Assembly: GCA_020845495.1 (NCBI GenBank)
Contig: JADLFM010000261.1
Span: forward strand, 1 to 47,116
Source of the DNA: Chloroflexota bacterium
GTDB lineage: Bacteria; Chloroflexota; UBA6077; JACCZL01
Direction: 5' to 3'
Length of the DNA stretch: 47,116 bases
Under the pieces are notes generated by a model that was not told where the DNA came from, made no database searches, and saw nothing but the letters and a program-made list of their open reading frames with translations. The translations under genes and the position numbers were made by a program. Positions 7,399 to 15,934 of this stretch are shown in pieces (within the stretch, counting starts at the first letter, position 1; every line of letters starts with the position of its first letter).

Positions 7399-8241
7399 CT
7401 AGCGCGCCACGCGTAGCTGCCTCGGTGATTCGGCGACGATCTGCGGGCGCTGCTGGTACAACTCCACGGTGCCGGTCACGCAGAGCGGCCGGCCCTGGTA
7501 GCTCTCCGGCGGAGGCTGGAAGGCGGCGCGGTTGCGGCCCCAGATAACCACCGAAAAGACGTGATGCGGATAGGGCGCGTCGTTCAGGAACGTTGGCTGG
7601 CCGCGCACATCCCGCTGAAAGGAGGCGGCGACCTTCGGGATCGCGATCGTCGCCTGCTTTCCGGCGCGCTGCCCAGCCCGCGTCGCCAGGATCGCGCCGG
7701 CCCCGCACAGGCTGACCGCCTCGGAATCGGCGGCATTAGCAGCCGCCGCCGCGCTGGCTGACGAGGCGACACCGAGCGCATCGGGCTGCGCCGGCGATGG
7801 TGCGGGCACCGATGAGCGTTCCGCGCTGCCAGAGGTTGGCCCGACCGCCGCGCGGGTACCGGTCGCCGGGCCAGGTGCCGGCGGCGCGGCGCTTCCCCGC
7901 TCGGCCGCGGGCTTCGGCGCGGCGGGCTGGCGAGCGGCCGGACTGGCCGTCGACGAGACGGCGCTCGTCCCTGACGCACTGCTCGCCGTGGTCGCATTGG
8001 TCGGCCGTGCACCGCTCGCTGGCTTCGCCGCGACGGTCGGCTTTCCTGCCGCCGCGGGTCTTGCGGCCTCGGTGGGCCGGGCGGCGAGCGGCGTGGTCGT
8101 CGCGACGATGCCAGTCGACGAGGCGGCTGGCGCTGTGCCAGCGGCCGAGCAGCCGGCGAGGACGAGGCAGGCCGCGCAGGCGGCCAGCCACCCGCGCAGT
8201 TGGCCGGAGAGGTGCCAGGACGTGGGGAAGAGCGTAGTCAC
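7399..8241 (-). CDS. lipoprotein with C-terminal OB-fold-like domain
   Basis: The 280-residue protein starts with a lipoprotein signal: a short basic N-terminus, the hydrophobic stretch LAACAACLVLAGC and a lipobox ending in Cys. Next come about 130 residues of Ala/Pro/Thr/Ser-rich spacer, probably crossing the cell wall zone. The last 100 residues read AGKQATIAIPKVAASFQRD, YPHHVFSVVIWGRNRAAF and LCVTGTVELYQQRPQIV, the pattern of the OB-fold nucleic-acid-binding domains found in secreted proteins and next to thermonucleases. The GTG at 8241 is chosen because it begins the signal; no ribosome-binding site precedes it, but TACCAT (8253-8248) ends six bases before it, fitting a leaderless transcript. 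Function unknown; DNA or nucleotide binding at the cell surface is a guess from the fold. Confidence 0.7.
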   Translation of the reverse strand: MTTLFPTSWHLSGQLRGWLAACAACLVLAGCSAAGTAPAASSTGIVATTTPLAARPTEAARPAAAGKPTVAAKPASGARPTNATTASSASGTSAVSSTASPAARQPAAPKPAAERGSAAPPAPGPATGTRAAVGPTSGSAERSSVPAPSPAQPDALGVASSASAAAAANAADSEAVSLCGAGAILATRAGQRAGKQATIAIPKVAASFQRDVRGQPTFLNDAPYPHHVFSVVIWGRNRAAFQPPPESYQGRPLCVTGTVELYQQRPQIVAESPRQLRVAR

Positions 8242-8247
8242 GCCGCG

Positions 8248-8253
8248 ATGGTA
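8248..8253 (-). promoter_or_regulatory. candidate -10 (TACCAT) of a leaderless lipoprotein transcript
   Basis: TACCAT on the minus strand leaves six bases to the GTG start at 8241, so RNA synthesis would begin at or next to the start codon. No ribosome-binding site is present, which agrees. Confidence 0.35.
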
Positions 8254-8517
8254 GCCTGCACGACAGGTCCGGAAGGCCGGTTGGACGCTGCACGCGAACA
8301 TCTGTACGACGCTTGTAATCCCCTCGGTCATCCGTCGTGGCCTGGGCATGAGCTCCAGCCGCCCGACCCTGGCACGACTGGCCGTCCCCCGACCGATGCC
8401 CGCAGCGCTCAGCCGGGGGGCGGCACCGGCCCGGCATGCCCAGGACGAGTGTGCTGGCTGGCGCGGTGCAGGTGCGCCTCCCGCCGGCGTACCCTGCCAA
8501 CCGGGAGGAGCTGAGAG

Positions 8518-9675
8518 TTGAGAGATCATCCACCTATTCAGGTGCAGGCGGTCGTCGTCTGGCGGCGGCCGGTGAATCACCGGGGCGACTGGGTGTTCGT
8601 GGGTCTGACCGATGCGGCTGGTCGGGTCGGCTACGGCGAGGCCTCGCATGGCGGCGACGACGATGCGGTCGTCGGGCTGCTCGAAGGGCCAATTGGCGAC
8701 CAGGTAACGTCGACGACCTGGGCGGCGCCAGCCTCGGCCTGGTCACGGCTCGTCGCCGCTGCACCGGCGGGGACGCTGCGCAAGATTGCCTCGACGGCGG
8801 CCAGTGCCATCGAGCAGGCGCTCTGGGATCTGGCTGCCCAGGCCCGCGGCGAACGACTGGTGACGCTTCTGGGCGCATCCGCCGACGTCGGGAGGGTTCC
8901 GCTCTACGCCAACATCAACCGCGCCACGACCGAGCGGACGCCGGCCGGGTTCGCCCGTAACGCCGTGCACGCTGTGGCCGATGGTTTCCGCGCCGTCAAG
9001 ATGGCGCCCTTCGACGAGGTCGTCCCGACCCTCTCCTCGGCCGAGCGCCGGCGCGCCGCCGAGGCCGGGCTGGCCCGCGTCGCCGCCGTACGCGAGGCGT
9101 TGGGGCCGGAGCCGCGGGTGCTCGTCGACGCGCACTCCCGCTACGGCGTCGAAGACGCATTGGAGGTCGCACGGGAGTTGGCGAATCTTGGGGTCGGCTG
9201 GTTCGAGGATCCGGTCCCGTATGAGGACGGTCCGGCGGCGACGCTCGCTGTGCGCCGGGGCGCGCCCCTGCCGATCGCGACGGGTGAGAGGCTGATCGGC
9301 GCGGCGGCTTTCGAGCCCTTCCTGGCCGCTGGGGCGGCCGAGTTTCTCCTGCCAGACGTCAAGCACATCGGAGGCATTGGCGAGTTGTTGGCGTTGGCGG
9401 CGGCGAGCCGTGGGCGCGGCGTATCGATCACCCCCCACAATCCGAGCGGCCCGATCAGCACCCTTGCGAGCGCGTCGGCGCTGGCGAGCGTGCCGCATGC
9501 CGCCCCCCTCGAGTTCGCCTGGGGCGAGGTATCCTGGCGACCGACCGTCCTCGAGCCGCCGGAGCGGATTGCGAACGGCGCTCTGATCCTCCCATCCGAG
9601 CACACGGGGCTTGGCGCCGCGCTGGCTACCTGGGTCCGCGAGGGGCAACGCCCGGCCTATCCGCTACGCGGATAG
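8518..9675 (+). CDS. enolase-superfamily (mandelate racemase/muconate lactonizing type) enzyme
   Basis: Members abstract the alpha proton of a carboxylate held by Mg2+ to racemise, dehydrate or cycloisomerise it. The 385-residue protein has the capping domain (residues 1-125) and a TIM barrel with general-base Lys161 ([11 protein letters not shown]), metal ligands Asp204 (VDAHSR), Glu230 (WFEDPV) and Glu257 (TGERLIG), and a His307 segment (ITPHNPSGP). All catalytic positions look intact. The start is TTG 8518, with GGGAGGAG ending seven bases before it and TACCCT (8490-8495) a possible -10. It differs in motifs from the three other family members in the window, so it is not a recent copy. The substrate is unknown; sugar acids or hydroxyproline-type acids are possible. 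Confidence 0.85.
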   Translation: MRDHPPIQVQAVVVWRRPVNHRGDWVFVGLTDAAGRVGYGEASHGGDDDAVVGLLEGPIGDQVTSTTWAAPASAWSRLVAAAPAGTLRKIASTAASAIEQALWDLAAQARGERLVTLLGASADVGRVPLYANINRATTERTPAGFARNAVHAVADGFRAVKMAPFDEVVPTLSSAERRRAAEAGLARVAAVREALGPEPRVLVDAHSRYGVEDALEVARELANLGVGWFEDPVPYEDGPAATLAVRRGAPLPIATGERLIGAAAFEPFLAAGAAEFLLPDVKHIGGIGELLALAAASRGRGVSITPHNPSGPISTLASASALASVPHAAPLEFAWGEVSWRPTVLEPPERIANGALILPSEHTGLGAALATWVREGQRPAYPLRG

Positions 9676-9881
9676 GCCGCTCGCTCCGAGCAGTCGGCGC
9701 ACCGGCTCACCATGCGCGCCGACTGCCCGATTTGCACCGTGACGAGCCTTCAGGTCCGGCCGCGCTCGCGCCCGTCCTTCGGCTGATCCGCCGTTCTCGG
9801 CCCAGCCTGCGCTCGCGCCTTCAACGTCCTCGGCTGCGCTGGCGTGGCGTATCATCCTCGTCGTGGAGGAGGCGACCCGTC

Positions 9882-11018
9882 ATGGCTGATCCGGCAGCGG
9901 AACGACCGAGGGAACATACGAGCGGATCGGCGTGCTGCGCCGCGTCACGCGGGGCAGCCGAGAGCGGCCTCGTGCTGTTTGAGGCCGCCGCTCCGCCGAG
10001 CGTGACCGAGCGCGACGACGCGAGCACGGACGCTGGCAGGACTGGGCCTATGCTGTCGGCGGCTGCGGGCTTATCCTGCGCGACGGCGGCCATGGCTGCA
10101 AGCGGGGAGGCCGCCGTGCTTGCCTCGCCCATCCGCGCGGCCGGGCGACCGGCCCTAAGCCTCGATCCGACATCGACACTGGTGAGCCTACCCGGCGGTG
10201 AGTTTCTGATGGGCACGGACGATGGCGAGGGCTACCCGGTGGACGGCGAGGGGCCGATCCGTACGATCCGGATCGATCCGTTCGCCATCGACGCGTACAC
10301 CGTCACCAACGCCCGCTTCGCCGTCTTCGTCGAGGCGACCGGCTACGTCACCGAGGCCGAGAAGTTCGGCTGGGGGTTCGTCTTCTACGGCTTCCTGCCG
10401 GATAACTTCCCTCCAACGCGGGGTGTCGCGCAGACGCCCTGGTGGCGCCAGGTGTACGGCACCGACTGGCGCCATCCGGAAGGCCCACAGTCGAGCATCG
10501 CGGATCGGCCGGATCATCCGGTCGTGCAGGTGTCCTGGAACGACGCCCGTGCGTACTGCCGCTGGGCCGGTTTACGCCTGCCAACCGAGGCCGAGTGGGA
10601 GTACGCGGCTCGCGGCGGGCTGGAGCAGCAACGCTTCCCCTGGGGCGACGAACTGACCCCGAACGGCCAGCATCGGATGAACGTCTGGCAGGGCGCCTTC
10701 CCGACCCAGAACACTGCCGAGGACGGCTACCCTGGCTCCGCTCCCGTCGATGCCTTTCCCGCGAACGGCTACGGCCTCTACAACATGACTGGCAACGTCT
10801 GGGAGTGGGCCGCCGACTGGTTCCACCCGACCTTTCACGTGACTGGCCCCCGCCGCAACCCGAAAGGGCCTCGCAGCGGAACTCATCACGTGATGCGCGG
10901 CGGCTCGTTCCTCTGCCACAAGTCGTACTGCTATCGCTACCGAGTGGCTGCTCGGAGCGCTAACACGCCCGACAGCGCGACCGGCAACCTCGGGTTTCGC
11001 TGCGCCCGCGACCTCTGA
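9882..11018 (+). CDS. formylglycine-generating enzyme (sulfatase modifying factor)
   Basis: Aerobic FGE oxidises the Cys of a C-x-P-x-R motif in sulfatases to formylglycine, the catalytic residue of type I sulfatases. The FGE-sulfatase fold is clear: [68 protein letters not shown] and [16 protein letters not shown]. Cys345 and Cys350 match the paired copper-binding catalytic cysteines of true FGEs, and [15 protein letters not shown] follows as in the human enzyme. Most related anaerobic or ergothioneine-type paralogues lack the pair. The ATG at 9882 follows GGAGGAGG by nine bases; it adds a 70-residue Ala-rich N-terminal extension of unknown use, and an internal start at 10092 cannot be excluded. 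No sulfatase is in the window. Confidence 0.9.
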   Translation: MADPAAERPREHTSGSACCAASRGAAESGLVLFEAAAPPSVTERDDASTDAGRTGPMLSAAAGLSCATAAMAASGEAAVLASPIRAAGRPALSLDPTSTLVSLPGGEFLMGTDDGEGYPVDGEGPIRTIRIDPFAIDAYTVTNARFAVFVEATGYVTEAEKFGWGFVFYGFLPDNFPPTRGVAQTPWWRQVYGTDWRHPEGPQSSIADRPDHPVVQVSWNDARAYCRWAGLRLPTEAEWEYAARGGLEQQRFPWGDELTPNGQHRMNVWQGAFPTQNTAEDGYPGSAPVDAFPANGYGLYNMTGNVWEWAADWFHPTFHVTGPRRNPKGPRSGTHHVMRGGSFLCHKSYCYRYRVAARSANTPDSATGNLGFRCARDL

Positions 11019-11128
11019 CCGCCGGGCCTGACGTTCTCGCACCAACCACCCTTTGCCGCGCCTGACTGACCACAGTCAGGCGCTCCGTCATACCCGTCCC
11101 CCGTCCTGCCGCACTGGAGGCCATGCCG

Positions 11129-12295
11129 ATGTCGCCAATGTTCTCCTCTCCCGCGCGTTTCGATCTCGTCGTCGTGGGCGGCGGCGTCTTCGGGCTGGGG
11201 ACAGCCGTTGAAGCGGCTCGGCGTGGCCGGCGGGTCGTGGTCGTCGAGCGCGGGCGGCTGCCGAACCCGGTCGCGGCGTCGTATGGGCCGTCGCGCAAGA
11301 TCCGTTCGACCTATACCGACCCGCACTACGCGGCACTCGCGCGGGCGGCCATGGCGGCCTGGCGTGACGTCGAGCGCGAGACGAGCCAGACCCTCTACCT
11401 GCCGGCTGGTAACCTGGCCTACACGGCTCTCGACGCGCAACCCTACCTCGACGACCTGGAGGCCGTTGGTCGGCAGATCGGCTCCCCAATCGAGCGGCTG
11501 GACCGCGCACAACTCCGGGCGCGCTTTCCCCAGTTTCGGCTGGCGACGCGGGCGCTGCTCGAAACGGACGCAGGCTTCCTCCGAGCCAGCGCCTGCGTGG
11601 CCGCTCTGGCAACGCTCGCCGAGCGAGCCGGCGCGACGATCGCCGCCGAGCGCGAGGTCGCCGGCCTCGATCTCGACGGTGCGGATGTGGTGGTACGGAC
11701 GGCCAACGGCGAGCGGTTCGCCGCTCCACGCGCGGTGCTGGCCCTGGGCGGTTGGTCGAAGCGGCTGCTGCCGGAGCTCACCGACATCCTCGTTCAGACC
11801 CAGCAGGGCATTCTGTACCTGACCGAGACACCGCCCGCGCTGCGCTATCCGGCGTTGCCGGCGTTCTCCTGCCCGGACGATGGCTTCTACGGCTTCCCGT
11901 CCTGGCAGACCGACGCCTTCAAGGTGGCGCAACACGTCTACGGCGAGCCAGTAGCGACGCCGGACTTCGACCGCGCGACAACCCCGCCCGGCTTCGTGGA
12001 GGGGGCGCGCGGCTTCCTGCGCGATCACCTTGGGCTGGATCCGGAGGTGCTGCCGGCACGGGCCGAAAGCTGCATGTACAACCTCTCACCGACCTCGGAT
12101 TTCTTGCTGGATGTGTACCCCAGCGACCCGCGCCTGTTCGTCGCCACGGGCGGCTCCGGCCACGGCTTCAAGTTTGGATCGGTGATCGGCGGGGTGGTGA
12201 TGGACCGGCTGGAGGGCGTCGCGAGCGACCGCTGGAGTCAGCGCTTCTCCTGGGAGCGGGTCACCCGAGCGCCGGCGCTCACGCAATTGCGCTGA
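11129..12295 (+). CDS. FAD-dependent oxidoreductase, monomeric sarcosine oxidase / N-methyltryptophan oxidase type
   Basis: The family oxidises N-methyl or secondary amino acids with O2, giving formaldehyde, the amine and H2O2. The 388-residue protein begins with the Rossmann motif LVVVGGGVFGLGTAVEAARR and the E in VVVVERGRL that binds the FAD ribose, followed by SYGPSRKIRSTYTDPHYAAL, typical of sarcosine oxidases. Cys315 (AESCMYNLSP) occupies the site where the flavin is covalently attached in the Bacillus enzyme, and ATGGSGHGFKFGSVIG closes the fold. GGAGG at 11116-11120 fits the ATG at 11129 (eight bases) better than the one at 11123. It follows the FGE gene by 110 bases in the same direction. 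Substrate not determined. Confidence 0.86.
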   Translation: MSPMFSSPARFDLVVVGGGVFGLGTAVEAARRGRRVVVVERGRLPNPVAASYGPSRKIRSTYTDPHYAALARAAMAAWRDVERETSQTLYLPAGNLAYTALDAQPYLDDLEAVGRQIGSPIERLDRAQLRARFPQFRLATRALLETDAGFLRASACVAALATLAERAGATIAAEREVAGLDLDGADVVVRTANGERFAAPRAVLALGGWSKRLLPELTDILVQTQQGILYLTETPPALRYPALPAFSCPDDGFYGFPSWQTDAFKVAQHVYGEPVATPDFDRATTPPGFVEGARGFLRDHLGLDPEVLPARAESCMYNLSPTSDFLLDVYPSDPRLFVATGGSGHGFKFGSVIGGVVMDRLEGVASDRWSQRFSWERVTRAPALTQLR

Positions 12296-12358
12296 GCGCC
12301 GCTCGGACGCCGCCGACGCTGCTGCTCGCTCCGGTACAACTGTGCTGAGCATGTGTCA

Positions 12359-12406
12359 AGAAGTTCGACCAGTCTTCCCTTTCGAGTGGAGTGGTTGAAG
12401 ACTTCT
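12359..12406 (+). promoter_or_regulatory. imperfect hairpin upstream of yajQ
   Basis: AGAAGTTCGACCA (12359-12371) can pair with TGGTTGAAGACTTCT (12392-12406) with bulges. It may end the upstream oxidase transcript or lie in the yajQ leader. Confidence 0.25.
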
Positions 12407-12464
12407 GCTCACGTGCTTCGATCGTACGTGGCAGGTCGGCACATCCATCACGTGGGGGGCAGGT

Positions 12465-12956
12465 ATGGCCTCGGACAGCAGTTTCGACGTCGTGTCGCAG
12501 ATCGACCGACAAGAGCTCGTCAACGCAGTGGACCAGGTCGAGCGCGAGATCGGCGCACGCTATGACCTCAAGGCCACCGGTAGCAGCATCACGCTCGACA
12601 AGGACAGCGTCACCCTCGCCTGCGACACCGAGTTCACGCTCAAGTCAGTGCGGGACTTGCTGATCGAGCGAGCGGCGCGCCGCAAGCTCGACGCGAAGGT
12701 GTTCGACTTCGGCAAGATCGAGCCGGCCGCCAAGGGAACGGTCCGGCAATCCGCGAAGCTGCGCCAGGGGATCGATCAAGATCTCGGAAAGACAATCGCC
12801 AAACTGATCCGCGACAAGTATCCGAAGCTAAAGGCCCAGATCCAGGGCGACGCTGTGCGAGTCTCCGGCCCGTCGAAGGACATGCTTCAGGGAGCGATTC
12901 AGCTTCTGCGGGGTCAGGAGTACCCGGTGCCACTCCAGTTCACCAACTACCGCTGA
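12465..12956 (+). CDS. yajQ: YajQ-family cyclic-di-GMP-binding protein
   Basis: YajQ proteins are small cytoplasmic nucleotide-binding proteins; some bind cyclic di-GMP and influence transcription. The 163-residue sequence is a full-length member: MASDSSFDVVSQIDRQELVN at the start, then REIGARYDLKATGSSITLDK, TLKSVRDLLIERAARRKLD, VRQSAKLRQGIDQDLGKTIA and QIQGDAVRVSGPSKDMLQ, ending VPLQFTNYR. All family blocks are present and the length is standard. GGGGGGCAGG precedes the ATG. It stands alone, and a long hairpin follows it. Whether it works as a c-di-GMP effector here is inferred. Confidence 0.95.
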   Translation: MASDSSFDVVSQIDRQELVNAVDQVEREIGARYDLKATGSSITLDKDSVTLACDTEFTLKSVRDLLIERAARRKLDAKVFDFGKIEPAAKGTVRQSAKLRQGIDQDLGKTIAKLIRDKYPKLKAQIQGDAVRVSGPSKDMLQGAIQLLRGQEYPVPLQFTNYR

Positions 12957-13127
12957 TCCTCCCCGTCGCCGGCGGCTCCGGGCAGCGGCAGCGTGCCTGC
13001 GGCGCGCACGACTGCCCGTAATTGACGGCGAGCGGACGTTCCATGTGGACCCAGGGTCCGTCACGGAGCGATCGCCGGAGTCCGCCTCCAGGCGCGGCGA
13101 CGGTGGCTGCCTCGCCCGGAGCGAAGC

Positions 13128-13181
13128 GGTGCAAGCCGCGGACGCCGGCTCCAGGTGGGGCCGGCGTCCGCGGCTTGCACC
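13128..13181. terminator. 22-bp perfect hairpin between convergent genes
   Basis: A perfect 22-bp inverted repeat (13128-13149 with 13160-13181) around a 10-base loop lies between yajQ (+) and the rhodanese-DUF2892 gene (-), 16 bases before the latter's stop. It has no T tract. It is unusually long for a terminator but symmetrical, so it can act on both strands. Confidence 0.65.
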
Positions 13182-13197
13182 GGGAAGGACTGGCTGC

Positions 13198-13860
13198 TCA
13201 GCGGCCCTCGTCGCGCGGGTCGGGGTTGGCGGCGAGACAGGCAACGGCCCCAGAGACGTCGCAGGCCGCGCCTCGGTTCCAGGGCATGCGAGCCAGCAGC
13301 ATGCCCATCGCGCAGGTATCAGTCAGGCCAGCGAACAGCAGGCCGGCCCCGACGAAGACTGCCAGATAGATCAGCGGCGGCCAGACGAACAGGCTGCCGA
13401 GCGTTCCGAGCAAAACGAGCCCGCCGGCGATCGCGCGGACCTGGCGTTCCAGGCTCCAGGTTTGCCGGCCATGAATCAGCGAAAGTCCGGCCTGCTGCCA
13501 GGCCATGACGCCGCCGTCGAGGACGTGCACCCGCGGCATGTGCGCGTCCTTCAGCGTCGCCTCGGCCTGCCGCGCACGGTTGCCCGAGCGGCACACTAGC
13601 ACGACCGGTGCACCGATGCCCACAAGCTCCGCACAGTGTTCGGAAAGCTGGTCGAGCGGCACGTTGTAGCTGCCGGGAATGTGCGCGGTCTCGAACTCGG
13701 CCGGAGTGCGGACGTCGATCACTCTGACGTCGGCTCCCTGGCGACGGAGCGCGTCGAGGTCTGCCGCGTAAACGGCGGGCGGCAGGGACGGGCCAGTGGT
13801 ACCCGTGGTGTCCTCGCTACTGTGGGACAGGCTGGGTGACTGCGGGGTCGTTCGCGTCAT
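13198..13860 (-). CDS. rhodanese-DUF2892 membrane protein (YgaP-like)
   Basis: The protein has 220 residues. A rhodanese domain (about residues 28-125) carries VRVIDVRTPAEFETAHIPGS and the active loop CRSGNRARQ with Cys90. Behind it, from about residue 140, lies the DUF2892 segment: a basic LERQVRAIAGG followed by two hydrophobic helices (LVLLGTLGSLFVWPPLIYLA and VFVGAGLLFAGLTDTCAMGM), the arrangement of YgaP, a membrane-bound sulfurtransferase. The ATG at 13860 follows GAGAGC; a longer frame to 14088 has no homology and includes the duplicated intergenic element. TACCGT at 13931-13926 is a candidate -10. It probably passes sulfane sulfur at the membrane and belongs with the MFS, MBL-rhodanese and OsmC genes that follow. 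Confidence 0.88.
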   Translation of the reverse strand: MTRTTPQSPSLSHSSEDTTGTTGPSLPPAVYAADLDALRRQGADVRVIDVRTPAEFETAHIPGSYNVPLDQLSEHCAELVGIGAPVVLVCRSGNRARQAEATLKDAHMPRVHVLDGGVMAWQQAGLSLIHGRQTWSLERQVRAIAGGLVLLGTLGSLFVWPPLIYLAVFVGAGLLFAGLTDTCAMGMLLARMPWNRGAACDVSGAVACLAANPDPRDEGR

Positions 13861-14268
13861 CGGAAAGCTCTCGTTCCAGATCTGATGGAGTGGTCCGGAC
13901 GGGCCGGCCGGACCAGCGCAGGGGTACGGTATCTGCTCACGTGGGCAGGCCGGCAGCGTGAAGCGTGACGGACCGGCGTTGGAGCGGAGGGCGTCGAGGA
14001 GGTTCTCGCCGCGCGTGCGAGTGGTGGTCAGCAGCTTCGTAGAAACATCGGGGTGCACTGGGTTGGAGACGCTCCGAAGGCGGGGCACCTCAGCGTCTCC
14101 ACTGATGCCAGGGCATCCCAGAAACTTCAGGACAGCCGAGGCGGGTCACGTCCAACGACATGGAGGCGCTGGCGAGACCGACTTGGGAGCAGGACGCATC
14201 TGAGTAGTCAGCACCTCGTAGTCAGCACCTCCTCGTCGTGACGCCAAGGCAGCGGGTCTCTCTGAGTG
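13861..14268. other. 408-base intergenic region with repeat elements
   Basis: It lies between the MFS gene's stop and the rhodanese-DUF2892 start, both on the minus strand. It holds copy A of a 105-bp element (13931-14034), a candidate -10 (TACCGT, 13931-13926) and a 14-base tandem duplication of GTAGTCAGCACCTC at 14204-14231. No gene is seen. Confidence 0.5.
13931..14034 (-). repeat. copy A of a ~105-bp dispersed element
   Basis: About 84% identical to 15742-15846 in the same orientation, with a 32-base block that is identical. It sits about 70 bases upstream of the rhodanese-DUF2892 start. On the minus strand both copies can be read as LLTT.RTRGENLLDALRS, but neither joins a gene in a convincing way. 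Confidence 0.75.
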
Positions 14269-15489
14269 TCATCGTTGCTGAGTACCTCCCTCGTCGATCT
14301 TCGGCAAGAACCAGGCGAGGAGGCCGGCGAGGGGAAGGAAGGCGCAGAACTGGTAGACGGTTTCGACGCCGTAGGTGTCTGCGAGGCTGCCAAGGATCGC
14401 TGCCGCAATGCCTCCGAGCCCAAAGTTGAGCCCGTAGAAGAGCCCCCCGATGAAGCCGATGCGGTTGGGCAGCAAGTCCATGGCGTAGATCAGGATCGAG
14501 GCGAACGCGCTCGCCATGATCAAGTTGATCATCACCGTGAGGACGCCGGTCCAGAACAGGTCAGCATAGGGAAGGACCAGCGTCAAGGGGAGCGGTCCCA
14601 GCACCGAGATCCAGATGATGCGGTGGCGCCCGATGCGGTCGCCGACGATCCCGCCGATCAGCACACCGACGGCAGATGCTACGAGAAAGATGAACAGCAT
14701 CATCTGCGCTATGGGGATCGAGAGCCCGAACCTCTCGATCAGATAGAACGTGTAGAAGGACCGGAAGCTCTCGCCATAGGCGTTCTTCGAAAACATCAGC
14801 ACGGTGAGGACGACCAGCCCGGCGCCGATGGCGAATGGGGTATGGCGGGTGCGCCCGCCGAGACTCTTCTTCGCCCCCGAGCGCATCGACGTGAACGCCG
14901 CGCTGATCCGGCGTTGCTGACTGCCGATCCAGAACAGCAGCACCATCGCCACCAGCGCCGTGACAGCGAACCAGGCAATGCTCGGCTGCCCCCACGGCAC
15001 GATGACGAGCGCGGCGAGCAGTGGGCCGATGGCACTGCCCGTCTGACCGCCGACCTGGAAGATGCCTTGCGCCATTCCCTGCCGACCGCCGGCCGCGTAC
15101 CGAGCCATGCGTGTCGCTTCAGGGTGGAAGATTGACGAGCCGATGCCGATCACCGCGACCGAGACAAGGATGACCGTGTAGCTGTGAGCGAACGCAAGGC
15201 TCATCAGTCCGGACAAGGTGAACAACATGCCCACGACCGGCGAGTATGGGGCCGGTCGTTTGTCGGTCACCATGCCAACCACGGGCTGAAGCAGCGAACC
15301 GGCAACCTGGAAGGTCAACGTGATCAGGCCGATCTGGGAGAAATCCAGGGTGTACACATCCTTGATGATCGGATAGGCAGCTGGAATCAGCGATTGCATC
15401 AGGTCATTCAGAAGATGTGTGAGACCCAGAATCAGAAGTACCGGCATATACACTCTGGGCCGGGTCGGGGATAGCAGGGCGGCAGTCAT
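14269..15489 (-). CDS. MFS transporter, fosmidomycin-resistance (Fsr)-like
   Basis: The 406-residue protein is a twelve-helix major facilitator carrier. It starts with VYMPVLLILGLTHLLNDLMQ, where the GLTHLLND segment is typical of the Fsr-like branch, and continues with LQPVVGMVTDKRPAPYSPVV (the loop 2-3 motif), ATRMARYAAGGRQGMAQGIF and a second half with LIGGIVGDRIGRHRIIWISV (repeat of the loop motif). It is full length. AGGAGG lies about nine bases before the ATG. Known Fsr proteins export antibiotics, but most relatives are uncharacterised. It sits on the same strand between two rhodanese genes and is flanked by the two copies of a duplicated element. Export or import of a sulfur compound is therefore a possibility, based on context only. 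Confidence 0.87.
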   Translation of the reverse strand: MTAALLSPTRPRVYMPVLLILGLTHLLNDLMQSLIPAAYPIIKDVYTLDFSQIGLITLTFQVAGSLLQPVVGMVTDKRPAPYSPVVGMLFTLSGLMSLAFAHSYTVILVSVAVIGIGSSIFHPEATRMARYAAGGRQGMAQGIFQVGGQTGSAIGPLLAALVIVPWGQPSIAWFAVTALVAMVLLFWIGSQQRRISAAFTSMRSGAKKSLGGRTRHTPFAIGAGLVVLTVLMFSKNAYGESFRSFYTFYLIERFGLSIPIAQMMLFIFLVASAVGVLIGGIVGDRIGRHRIIWISVLGPLPLTLVLPYADLFWTGVLTVMINLIMASAFASILIYAMDLLPNRIGFIGGLFYGLNFGLGGIAAAILGSLADTYGVETVYQFCAFLPLAGLLAWFLPKIDEGGTQQR

Positions 15490-15934
15490 GCGAGCTCGTT
15501 CCTCCTACTGTGGTGGCAGCGCTCTCTCGCTCTCGTGCTTCGTCTGATGGCGCCGGCAGCTTCGAAAGATTCGTGGAGGATGGAGTGAACGCGCACGTCA
15601 GACCTTTTCGCCGGGTGAGTGTACGCATCATCTGATCGCCAAACCAGTCGCTGACGAGCGATGCGTGCAGGGGCCGCTCTGCCCCGTTCTCCAGAGGCGC
15701 ACCGTGGGATCTTCCTGGCCGCATCTGGCTCGTCCCATCGTAGCTGCTCACGCAGGCAGGCCGGCGGCGTGAAGTGGCGACGGTCTGGCGACAGAGCGAA
15801 GGGCGTCGAGGAGGTTCTCGCCGCGCGTGCGGACGGTGGTCAGCAGCAACGAAACCCGCCCTCGCCTGCCACTCTGCCGATCGTGCTCAGGTAAGCAGAT
15901 GCGCGGTACGAACGTCGACCGGAGTACGCGGCGC
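15490..15934. other. 445-base intergenic region with repeat copy B
   Basis: The region between the MBL-rhodanese stop and the MFS start (both minus strand) contains copy B of the 105-bp element at 15742-15846. Apart from the AGGAGG ribosome-binding site just upstream of the MFS gene I see no gene or clear promoter. Confidence 0.45.
15742..15846 (-). repeat. copy B of a ~105-bp dispersed element
   Basis: Partner of 13931-14034. It begins GCTGCTCACG and ends GTGGTCAGCAG on the plus strand, as copy A nearly does. It lies about 250 bases upstream of the MFS start, and the two copies bracket that gene. Confidence 0.75.
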
